The notes under the pieces are model-generated. The model was given only the letters and a program-made list of their open reading frames with translations, had not been told where the DNA came from and searched no databases. DNA of 5,212 bases, taken from JAIEPT01 sp038217425. GTDB lineage: Bacteria > Planctomycetota > Planctomycetia > Gemmatales > Gemmataceae. The translations under genes and the position numbers were made by a program. The stretch is from assembly GCA_038217425.1 (NCBI GenBank), contig JBBQPM010000312.1, forward strand, positions 1 through 5,212, read 5' to 3'. This document shows positions 1-5,212 of the stretch, in pieces; position 1 is the first letter of the stretch, and each line of letters starts with the position of its first letter.

Positions 1-23
1 TACCGGTAGGGAGACTCCGAATT

Positions 24-127
24 AGGCGAGCGGCCGACGTGAGTCGGCCGGTACGTGTGCTTGAGCGGTTGCGATCAGATCTTCGAATGGGATGCTATAC
101 CGGCCGACTGACGTCGGCCGCTCGCCT
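24..127. repeat. REP-like inverted pair of hairpins (copy A)
   Basis: Two arms of 28 bases (24-51 and 100-127) are reverse complements of each other with a single mismatch, at position 41. They are separated by 48 bases. Each arm is itself a hairpin. The left arm pairs cggccgac (31-38) with gtcggccg (43-50) around loop gtga. The right arm pairs 101-108 with 113-120 around loop tgac. The outer flank ggcgagc and the inner flank ggtacgtg of the left arm recur in a second copy at 4282-4314. Small, intergenic, doubly palindromic units like this resemble REP/BIME elements, which in other bacteria are moved by RAYT transposases. No RAYT gene lies in this window, so the mechanism is inference. No T-tract follows either hairpin, so a simple intrinsic terminator is unlikely. 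Confidence 0.8.
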
Positions 128-324
128 TAGCGAATCGCCAAGCTTTGCAGCGATTGCATTTCTTCCGAACGCCATTAGCGTTTTCCGCTCAAACGATGAA
201 GCACTCTCGACCATGAGGCGATCGTTTACTCGAAACCGCCCTCCCCCAGCGAGGCGAGTGCCGAACAGGATTGGGAATTCCCGGAGAGAGGGAGCCGGAA
301 ATCAGAAACTTGTCTTCGTGCGTG
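128..324. other. Intergenic stretch without a supported gene
   Basis: This is the 3' flank of the minus-strand coiled-coil gene. A plus-strand frame stays open from about 39 to 596, but it starts inside the repeat and then runs antisense through the coiled-coil gene, so it is not credible. The stretch holds a perfect 10-bp palindrome, gggaattccc (273-282), and a 7-bp inverted repeat, aaacgat (191-197) with atcgttt (221-227), around 23 bases. Neither is followed by a T-tract on either strand. I see no tRNA-like fold, promoter or terminator that I would defend. Confidence 0.6.
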
Positions 325-2223
325 TCACGCCGCGCGCGTTACGTGGAGCGCCTCGGGCACGCTCAGAAGGGCCAGCGACAGCGTGTCGAAGTCTTCCTTT
401 AGCCGTTGCAACGTCTCGGCCGACTGCTGACGCAGCGTCTGCGCCGTCTCCGCTTCTTGCTGCAAACGGGCGTGATGCGAGATCGCCTGGGTCGCCTGGT
501 AATCGAGTTGGAAACGCTGCTCCGCCGCCGTGCGAGCGGCATGCTGAACTTCTTCGAGCACGCGCTGCATCTCGTGCATCCGCGTCTGCAGCGTGACGAT
601 TTCTTCCCGCAACGCGTTGCGGTCTTGACCGATAGTGCGCAAGATATTCGCGTTCTGCAGGAGCCATTTGCGGCGGAGTTGCTCCACCCGTTTAATGACC
701 AGCGGATCCTGACCGATCGACTGTTCCGCGAGGTACGCATCGAGCGCGAGTCGTTCCTCGGCCGAGCGCTGTTTCTCTTGCTCCAGCGCTTCGAGCCGCT
801 GCAAAAGTTCGATGCGTTTGTTGGTGAGATCTTCGACCAGCCCGGCTAACTCTTTACGGTCGAGCGCGAGCCGATCGAATTCTTGCTGCCAGTTGGCCTG
901 GCAACTTTCCTTGAGTTGGCCCAAGGCCACGATGTTTTGATCGACCAGTTTCTTGCGCGCCTTGACCTGCGTGAGGAGCTGACGTTTCTCGATCTCCCAG
1001 TCGGCTTCCTGCCGCACGAGCTGCGCCTGTTTGCCGACGACCTGGTGATGCTCGCCGACGATCTCCTCGTGCTGCTGGCGTAGGGTTTCTTCGTATTCCT
1101 CGATGGACGCCTGTTGCTGGACGGCGCCTTCGCTCGATTTGAGAATCTCGTGAGCGAGCGACTCGATGTCGCGGAGATATTCTCCGCGTTCCGCCTCGAG
1201 TCCGATGAGGAGCCGTTGAAAACGCTGCCAGAGATCGGCCAGATAGCTCCGTTGATCGGCGAGTTCGCGGGCGGTTTGCTCTTGCTCCCGCTGCCGTTCT
1301 GCCAGGATCTCCGGCGACGTTTCCGACGTCTGGGGATGCAGCCACGCGAGGCCCGCCTGCAGGGCGAGTTCCGCGGGAGTCATTGCCGCAGAGATCGGCC
1401 GGCGCTGATCGAGGCCGATAATTTGCTGCTGACGAGTCTCGAGCAACAGCCTCTGATTCGCGATGCGGACGTTGATCGTCTCGAGTTCGCCAAGCAGCTC
1501 CGTCTTTTGCTTGCTCCAGGCAAGCTTCTCCTCTTCGACGTGTTTGTGTACGGCCTGGAGTTGTGCGGCAAAGGTCTCCGCGTCGCGCAGCCGAACTTTG
1601 AGAGCCGCCCGTTCCCGGCCGCGGCGATGTTTCCAGCGGTATTGATCGAGCTTCAGCTTCGCCCAAGATTCCTTCAGATGATTCTTGCCGAGTAAAAAGT
1701 CGGCGTTGAACCGGAGCCGTTTGGCCTGAAGGGCGTCTTGCCCCGCTGAGATTTCAAGTTCGCGTTTCTCGAGCTTCGCCTGGAGCGCCCGCAGCTTTTT
1801 CCGCGTTTGTCGAATGGTGCGATACTCGGCCTGCCAGCGCTCGCGGAAACGCTTCTTGAGATGCGTCTGCAAACGATCCAGCCGGGTCCGCTCGATGTCG
1901 TTGATCTTCTTCTGAGCCAGGACTTGTTTCTTGACGTCGGAAAAATTGCTGGCCAGGGCTTCGACGAATTGTTCGGTCTCGATCCGCTCCCGTTTGAGGG
2001 CCCGGCGCTCGGCCTGCGCTTTCTCGGTAAGACGCAGCAGATGCGACTTGCGGTCTTCGCCGGCGATGCTGAGCCGATCTTCCTGTTTTTGCAGATCGGT
2101 CCGCTTCTCCTCGAGGGTCGATTCCTCCTCCTGAAGCGCGGACCAACGAGCGGCGAGCGTGGCGATCGCGCTGAGACCTTCCGGTTCCAACGCAAGCGGC
2201 CGCATCAAGCGAAGGGGATCCAT
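325..2223 (-). CDS. Large coiled-coil protein of unknown function (632 aa)
   Basis: I do not recognise the family. The predicted product is 632 residues, rich in Glu, Gln, Arg, Leu and Lys, with a single Cys (441). Heptad-like stretches run through nearly all of it: about 27-275, 306-505 and 515-618. They are broken by a Pro/Ser/Thr-containing segment at about 276-310 and by a shorter break near 501-510. There is no signal peptide or membrane segment, so a cytoplasmic structural, scaffold or SMC-like arm role is possible. No Walker A motif or other ATPase head is visible, which argues against a true SMC or Rad50. The frame stays open upstream to 2400, but I chose the ATG at 2223-2221 because an AGAGGA ribosome binding site sits 6 bases before it. 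From 2400 the frame would also overlap the start of the divergent oxidoreductase gene. The short N-terminus before the coils (1-26, starting MDPLRLMRPL) may be a separate conserved element. The CDS is supported by its length and by its coherent helical composition; its function is unknown. Confidence 0.85.
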   Translation of the reverse strand: MDPLRLMRPLALEPEGLSAIATLAARWSALQEEESTLEEKRTDLQKQEDRLSIAGEDRKSHLLRLTEKAQAERRALKRERIETEQFVEALASNFSDVKKQVLAQKKINDIERTRLDRLQTHLKKRFRERWQAEYRTIRQTRKKLRALQAKLEKRELEISAGQDALQAKRLRFNADFLLGKNHLKESWAKLKLDQYRWKHRRGRERAALKVRLRDAETFAAQLQAVHKHVEEEKLAWSKQKTELLGELETINVRIANQRLLLETRQQQIIGLDQRRPISAAMTPAELALQAGLAWLHPQTSETSPEILAERQREQEQTARELADQRSYLADLWQRFQRLLIGLEAERGEYLRDIESLAHEILKSSEGAVQQQASIEEYEETLRQQHEEIVGEHHQVVGKQAQLVRQEADWEIEKRQLLTQVKARKKLVDQNIVALGQLKESCQANWQQEFDRLALDRKELAGLVEDLTNKRIELLQRLEALEQEKQRSAEERLALDAYLAEQSIGQDPLVIKRVEQLRRKWLLQNANILRTIGQDRNALREEIVTLQTRMHEMQRVLEEVQHAARTAAEQRFQLDYQATQAISHHARLQQEAETAQTLRQQSAETLQRLKEDFDTLSLALLSVPEALHVTRAA

Positions 2224-2229
2224 CCCAAA

Positions 2230-2235
2230 TCCTCT
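2230..2235 (-). promoter_or_regulatory. Ribosome binding site of the coiled-coil gene
   Basis: The minus strand reads AGAGGA here, 6 bases before the ATG at 2223-2221. This decides the start of the coiled-coil gene against the longer open frame beginning at 2400. Confidence 0.65.
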
Positions 2236-2374
2236 AAAGATGACAATCTCCCCTACTTCATCGGCCGCGGACGACCTCGCTGTGCAGGGCGAACCTGTAA
2301 ATTTGAGTTCGCAGCCGTTAAGCCGGGTAAAACGGGAGGTGGCGAACCTGGCATCCGGGCGTAAGAATGCGTGT
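2236..2374. promoter_or_regulatory. Divergent intergenic region between coiled-coil gene and oxidoreductase gene
   Basis: The two genes are transcribed away from each other, so both promoters should lie here or just inside the flanking genes. No strong sigma-70 pair is visible. The best plus-strand candidate is ttgagt (2303-2308) with a poor taaaac (2328-2333) at a spacing of 19. There is no good Shine-Dalgarno close to the oxidoreductase ATG at 2375. The purine-rich gggaggt (2334-2340) lies about 34 bases upstream, too far to serve that start. Promoter positions are therefore not resolved. Confidence 0.35.
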
Positions 2375-3508
2375 ATGAAGTTCTTCTTCTTCCACCTCAT
2401 GTCCTGGCCCCACCTCCCAGACGACTTCGATCAGAAGTACGATTCAGCCTGGGTTTGGCTCCCCAATTCCCTCTACGACCCGGTCAAGGGACACGAACTC
2501 TACCGCGAATACATCGACACGCTCGCCTACGCCGACGAGCTCGGCTTCGACGGCGTCTGCGTCAACGAACACCATCAGAACGCGTACGGCTTGATGCCGT
2601 CGCCGAACGTGATCGCGGGGGCTCTGACGCAGCGAACGAAGAAGTGCAAGATCGCGGTCATCGGCAACGCCTTGCCGCTGTACAATCCGCCGCTACGCGT
2701 GGCCGAGGAGTTCGCGATGCTCGACGTGATGTCGGGCGGCCGACTCGTCGCGGGCATGGTGGTGGGGGGCGGGCCGGAGTATTTCGCGTATCAGATCGAC
2801 CCGACGACGGCGCGCGAGAAGTTCCGCGAAGCTCTCGATCTCATTCTCAAAGCGTGGACGCATCCGGGGCCGTTCCAGTGGCACTCGAAGCACTACTTCT
2901 TCCGCTACGTCAACCCCTGGCCCCGTCCGTTGCAATTACCGCATCCGCCGATCTGGATTCCCGGCGTCGGCAGCGCCGAGACGATCGAGCTGGTCGCTCA
3001 GCGCCGCTTCAGCTACATGGGAATCCCTTATTATCATCTCGACGTCTTTCGCCGCGTCTTCGGCCAGTTCCGCGACGCGTGCGCCCGAGCCGGTTATGAG
3101 CCGCATCCGGAGCAGATGGGCTGGGGCGTGCCGATTTACGTGGCCGAGACCGACGCCCAGGCGCGCCGCGAGTACGAGCCGCACCTGTGGTACTTCGTAC
3201 GAAATTTACTGAAGAACATCGGCCTGACGCCGCCGGGCTACACATCGGTGAAGTCGGCGGCCGCAATTCTCAAGAACAACGATGCGTTCCTCTACTATCA
3301 GAAGACGTGGGCGGACATCGAGCGCGGGACGTTTGCCATCGTCGGCAGTCCCGAGACGGTGCGTCAGAAGCTCGAGCACTTCCAGAAGGAGTTAGGCGTG
3401 GGGGTGGTGCTCACGGGCTGTCAGACGGGGACGCTCCCGCATGAATTGGCGCGGAAGAGCATGGAATTGCTGGCACGGGAGGTTTTGCCGAAGTTACGCG
3501 GGGTTTAA
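2375..3508 (+). CDS. LLM class flavin-dependent oxidoreductase (luciferase-like monooxygenase)
   Basis: The 377-residue product has the features of the bacterial luciferase-like family (PF00296). These enzymes form a TIM barrel that uses reduced FMN or F420 to oxidise a substrate, usually with O2. The sequence shows an N-terminal beta strand MKFFFFHLM, a YADELGFDGVCVNEHHQNAYG stretch at about 52-72 with the characteristic NEHH at 64-67, and RVAEEFAMLDVMSGGRL at 108-124. It also has a GGGPEYFAY segment (131-139) and a C-terminal VGSPETVRQKL (323-333), typical of the cofactor phosphate-binding end of the barrel. The frame is open for 72 codons upstream, but those overlap the divergent gene and do not resemble the family, so I start at the ATG at 2375, where the conserved N-terminus begins. 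No good Shine-Dalgarno precedes it. The substrate cannot be read from sequence. No flavin reductase gene is nearby. The protein is probably cytoplasmic, and the gene may share a transcript with surE, 75 bp downstream. Confidence 0.93.
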   Translation: MKFFFFHLMSWPHLPDDFDQKYDSAWVWLPNSLYDPVKGHELYREYIDTLAYADELGFDGVCVNEHHQNAYGLMPSPNVIAGALTQRTKKCKIAVIGNALPLYNPPLRVAEEFAMLDVMSGGRLVAGMVVGGGPEYFAYQIDPTTAREKFREALDLILKAWTHPGPFQWHSKHYFFRYVNPWPRPLQLPHPPIWIPGVGSAETIELVAQRRFSYMGIPYYHLDVFRRVFGQFRDACARAGYEPHPEQMGWGVPIYVAETDAQARREYEPHLWYFVRNLLKNIGLTPPGYTSVKSAAAILKNNDAFLYYQKTWADIERGTFAIVGSPETVRQKLEHFQKELGVGVVLTGCQTGTLPHELARKSMELLAREVLPKLRGV

Positions 3509-3573
3509 GATTCGGCGGCCTGGAAGCTCATTGGCGGAGAGTCATAAAAGTAAGATATTGCCAGACGAACTAC

Positions 3574-3579
3574 GGAGGA
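3574..3579 (+). promoter_or_regulatory. Ribosome binding site of surE
   Basis: GGAGGA lies 4 bases before the GTG at 3584. It supports a GTG start, and no in-frame ATG competes near the N-terminal TNDDG motif. Confidence 0.75.
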
Positions 3580-3583
3580 TTGC

Positions 3584-4270
3584 GTGCAACCCATTTTTCT
3601 GCTGACCAACGACGACGGCGTGAATGCCGAGGGCATCGCGGCATTGGCGCGCGCGGCCCAGACTTTCGGCGAGGTCATCTGGATCGCGCCGTCGGCCAAC
3701 TGGTCCGTCTGCGGGCACAAGGTGACCACGCACGAGCCGATTCGTGCCGAACGCCTCGAGCACGGCTGGAAGGCGGACGGCACCCCTGGCGACTGCGTGC
3801 GACTGGGGATCGCGGAATTGGCGCCGCGAATCACCCATGTGATTTCGGGCATCAACCACGGCGGCAATCTCGGCGCAGACGTCTTTCATTCGGGAACGGT
3901 CGCCGCGGTGCGCGAGGCGGCGCTGCACGGCCGGCCTGGCATCGCCTTCTCGCACTACCGCAAACGCGCCCGCGAACTCGACTGGAACCAGGCGACCGAG
4001 TGGGCTCGCCGGGCGCTCGACGTGCTGCTGAAGCGTCCCTGGCAACCGCGCACCTTCTGGAACGTCAACTTGCCGCATCCCGACGCCGGCGACCGGGAAC
4101 CCAAGCTGGTCGACTGCCCGCTCGACCTCAGTCCGCTGCCGCTGCAGTTCCGCGTCACGCCTGAGGGGTTTCTCTATGACGGCAACTACCACCTACGTGC
4201 CCGCGAGCCCGGCGGCGACGTCGACGTTTGCTTCCGCGGCGACATCTCGATGTCGCCACTCGAGTTATAA
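3584..4270 (+). CDS. surE: 5'/3'-nucleotidase SurE
   Basis: SurE is a divalent-metal-dependent phosphatase that removes phosphate from nucleoside 5'- and 3'-monophosphates (EC 3.1.3.5) and in some species trims short polyphosphate. The 228-residue product carries the family hallmarks in order. LLTNDDGVNAEGI (6-18) holds the metal-binding Asp10 and Asp11. APSANWS (35-41) has Ser41 at the place of E. coli Ser39. GTPGDCV is at 66-72. SGINHGGNLG (88-97) has Asn91 at the place of E. coli Asn92, and SGTVAAV follows at 103-109. The C-terminus ends with a DVDVCFRGDISMSPLEL stretch, matching the family's last strand. At 228 residues it is somewhat shorter than the roughly 250 of E. coli, but no catalytic residue is missing. 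The start is GTG with GGAGGA 4 bases upstream. It lies 75 bp downstream of the oxidoreductase gene, and a REP-like hairpin begins 17 bases after its stop. Confidence 0.95.
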   Translation: MQPIFLLTNDDGVNAEGIAALARAAQTFGEVIWIAPSANWSVCGHKVTTHEPIRAERLEHGWKADGTPGDCVRLGIAELAPRITHVISGINHGGNLGADVFHSGTVAAVREAALHGRPGIAFSHYRKRARELDWNQATEWARRALDVLLKRPWQPRTFWNVNLPHPDAGDREPKLVDCPLDLSPLPLQFRVTPEGFLYDGNYHLRAREPGGDVDVCFRGDISMSPLEL

Positions 4271-4281
4271 TTTCTGCAACC

Positions 4282-4371
4282 GGCGAGCGGGGGACGTAAG
4301 TCCCCTGGTACGTGGACCCAATGCAAATCTCGTTGTTTCCGATGAACGCCGACGTACCGGGGGACTATACC
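4282..4371 (+). repeat. REP-like hairpin repeat, partly decayed (copy B)
   Basis: The left part matches the left arm of copy A: ggcgagc (4282-4288), a stem and loop at 4289-4306, then ggtacgtg (4307-4314). The stem pairs ggggac (4290-4295) with gtcccc (4300-4305) around loop gtaa, with an extra G-T pair outside. A facing half follows: acgtaccgggggac (4352-4365) is the reverse complement of 4300-4313 with one mismatch. The outer half of that right hairpin is not recognisable. Both copies share ctatacc near the right side (95-101 and 4365-4371). Lying just after surE, the hairpin would be in its 3' untranslated region, where it could shield mRNA from exonucleases. There is no T-tract to suggest a classical terminator. 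Confidence 0.75.
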
Positions 4372-4428
4372 TCACGCGGCCAAGAATGAGGCCGGATTAA
4401 AGGTCTGGAAATTATGAGTCATTAAAGA

Positions 4429-5007
4429 TTGCGACTTCTCTCGGGCAGCTTCTCGGTCAAGATGCGCGACAGTAAACGCAGCGGGACGACTTCGTTCCAG
4501 TTCAGCTCGACCGAAGTCATCTCCATGACCGACGCGGTCTTTTCGAATTTTGGCGATGCGCGTCTCAATATCCCTGCCACGGACAAGGTTCGCCTGGCCA
4601 AGCATTTTCGCGAGGTCACGCCGGGCAACTGGGGCTTTTTAGCGCCGCAAATCAGCGTGAACGCCGATTTCGAGAATAAATACTCGGAAGTGGCAGTGTC
4701 GCTGCACTATAGCACCCAGGTGCCGGTGGCGCTGGATTTCAACAAACTGAATGCCGCTACGCGGGTGGCTCGGCAGTGGACGCCCGTCGGCAGCGGTAAG
4801 GAGCGCTACCGGTACGTGTCACCGTGCTCCTTCGGCACGAATACCGCCAACGTCATGAATACCGGCTCGGTGTTTCATGAGCACCATGCGGTGACGCTCT
4901 GGGACGTGGTGAATCACTGCCTCAAGCCGTTCAACATCAGCGCCAGCGACCTGATGATTCACGTGTTGCCCAACAAGGATCTCATCCCCTGGACGCCCAT
5001 CCCGTAA
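4429..5007 (+). CDS. Hypothetical protein, family not recognised
   Basis: The frame encodes up to 192 residues with GC-rich third positions throughout, as expected of real coding DNA here. I do not recognise the family. The product looks like a soluble mixed alpha/beta protein with no signal peptide or membrane segment. Visible features are a Trp/Phe-rich stretch PGNWGFLAP (65-73), a strand-like VAVSLHYSTQVPVALDF (88-104), a histidine cluster FHEHHAV (149-155) followed by HC at 163-164, and a C-terminal LIPWTPIP. The start is uncertain. TTG at 4429 is the first possible start after an in-frame TAA at 4423-4425. ATG at 4462 (181 aa) and ATG at 4525 (160 aa) are alternatives, and none has a clear ribosome binding site. 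Coding-like composition reaches back to about 4430, so I give the longest form. It follows surE by 158 bp, with the repeat between them, so it probably has its own transcription start. Confidence 0.7.
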   Translation: MRLLSGSFSVKMRDSKRSGTTSFQFSSTEVISMTDAVFSNFGDARLNIPATDKVRLAKHFREVTPGNWGFLAPQISVNADFENKYSEVAVSLHYSTQVPVALDFNKLNAATRVARQWTPVGSGKERYRYVSPCSFGTNTANVMNTGSVFHEHHAVTLWDVVNHCLKPFNISASDLMIHVLPNKDLIPWTPIP

Positions 5008-5063
5008 GTAGGGGCCTACGCAGCACCGTTCGCCAACCGGCATCACCCAAGGGTAAGCTGTCT

Positions 5064-5069
5064 TATACT
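5064..5069 (+). promoter_or_regulatory. Possible -10 element upstream of the exported-protein gene
   Basis: TATACT lies 15 bases before the start codon region, within an AT-richer patch. No good -35 hexamer stands 16-18 bases upstream. It is framed by gtaag (5053-5057) and cttac (5068-5072), an inverted pair. If it is used, the leader would be very short. Low confidence. Confidence 0.3.
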
Positions 5070-5072
5070 TAC

Positions 5073-5078
5073 AAGGAG
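5073..5078 (+). promoter_or_regulatory. Ribosome binding site of the exported-protein gene
   Basis: AAGGAG stands 6 bases before the ATG at 5085. It is the best Shine-Dalgarno sequence in the window and fixes the start of this truncated gene. Confidence 0.8.
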
Positions 5079-5084
5079 ACGCCG

Positions 5085-5212
5085 ATGAAACATGTTGTTG
5101 CGACGACGCTGGCGATTCTGCTGATCCTCGCTGGTCTGTCGGGCCACGGTTTTGTGCCGGCTGGCGGCACGGCCAAAAAAAAGGACCCATCGACATTTGG
5201 CACTGAGAAAGG
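5085..5212 (+). CDS. Exported protein, N-terminal part only (runs off the window)
   Basis: Only the first 42 codons are inside the window. The N-terminus MKHVVATTLAILLILAGLSG has the layout of a Sec signal peptide: a positive start (Lys2, His3), a hydrophobic core at about residues 4-18, then small residues. A cleavage site could lie around residues 20-30. No lipobox Cys is present, so a lipoprotein is not indicated. The sequence after it (GGTAKKKDPSTFGTEK) is hydrophilic. Three consecutive Lys codons create a run of eight A (5175-5182). The product cannot be identified from this fragment. It lies 77 bp after the preceding ORF, in the same direction, and probably has its own start of transcription. 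Confidence 0.75.
   Translation, partial: MKHVVATTLAILLILAGLSGHGFVPAGGTAKKKDPSTFGTEK

Noticed and set aside
191..227. 7-bp inverted repeat aaacgat/atcgttt
   Set aside because: The arms are short with a 23-base loop, and there is no supporting context, so it is expected by chance.
273..282. Perfect palindrome gggaattccc as a possible operator or terminator
   Set aside because: It is only 10 bp, has no T-tract, is not repeated, and lies downstream of a gene rather than near a promoter.
39..596. Plus-strand open frame of 185 codons at the left edge
   Set aside because: It starts within the hairpin repeat and then runs antisense to the end of the coiled-coil gene. The composition is Arg/Ala/Pro-rich, as expected of a GC-rich shadow frame.
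2159..2374. 72-codon N-terminal extension of the oxidoreductase
   Set aside because: It overlaps the divergent gene's start and resembles no part of the luciferase-like family. The family N-terminus begins exactly at the ATG at 2375.
2224..2400. 59-residue N-terminal extension of the coiled-coil protein
   Set aside because: It is not helical in character, it would overlap the oxidoreductase start, and a good ribosome binding site supports the internal ATG at 2223.
3509..3583. Possible separate promoter for surE around the AT-rich ataaaagtaagatatt
   Set aside because: No -35-like hexamer is at a fitting distance. The AT-rich patch alone does not support a call.
4377..4394. cggcc/ggccg stem-loop as a terminator after copy B
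   Set aside because: The stem is 5 bp with an 8-base loop and no T-tract. It may just be a remnant of the decayed repeat.
4809..4819. 11-base match to the inner flank of repeat copy A (ccggtacgtgt) inside the unknown ORF
   Set aside because: It codes for part of YRYVS, has no hairpin or ggcgagc flank, and is best explained as coincidence.
5008..5019. gtag/ctac near-palindrome just after the unknown ORF as a terminator
   Set aside because: The stem is only 4 bp with no following T-tract, too weak to call.
1..5212. CRISPR array, phage, toxin-antitoxin or defence genes
   Set aside because: No regularly spaced direct repeats, nuclease motifs or paired small ORFs with ribosome binding sites were seen. 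The remaining open frames are antisense or out-of-frame shadows.

Overview
The window looks like chromosomal DNA of a GC-rich, free-living bacterium, probably a planctomycete of the Pirellula type. This rests on my recognition of the style of the flavin-dependent oxidoreductase and SurE proteins, the loose gene packing, and a divergent, repeat-flanked layout. No 16S or other taxonomic marker is present, so treat the assignment as an inference.

Layout from left to right. Bases 1-324 hold no convincing gene, but they carry a repeat made of two facing hairpins (24-127). A minus-strand gene (2223 down to 325) encodes a 632-residue, almost wholly alpha-helical coiled-coil protein of unknown function. 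A 151-bp divergent intergenic region follows. Then come two plus-strand genes 75 bp apart: a luciferase-like (LLM class) flavin-dependent oxidoreductase (2375-3508) and the nucleotidase SurE (3584-4270, GTG start). An intergenic region with a second, partly decayed copy of the hairpin repeat (4282-4371) follows surE. Next is a plus-strand ORF for an unrecognised protein of up to 192 residues (4429-5007), whose start is ambiguous. The right edge cuts off the beginning of a gene for an exported protein (from 5085), with a clear ribosome binding site and a signal peptide.

The genes do not form an obvious pathway. The oxidoreductase and surE may be co-transcribed, but no functional link is evident. 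The most informative non-genic signal is the repeat family. The two copies keep identical flanks (ggcgagc and ggtacgtg), but their hairpin stems differ by paired, compensating changes. In the two forward arms the hairpin is capped by a loop that would be GNRA-type in RNA. This suggests a dispersed REP-like palindromic element under structural constraint. I saw no CRISPR array, tRNA, rRNA, insertion sequence gene or defence system.
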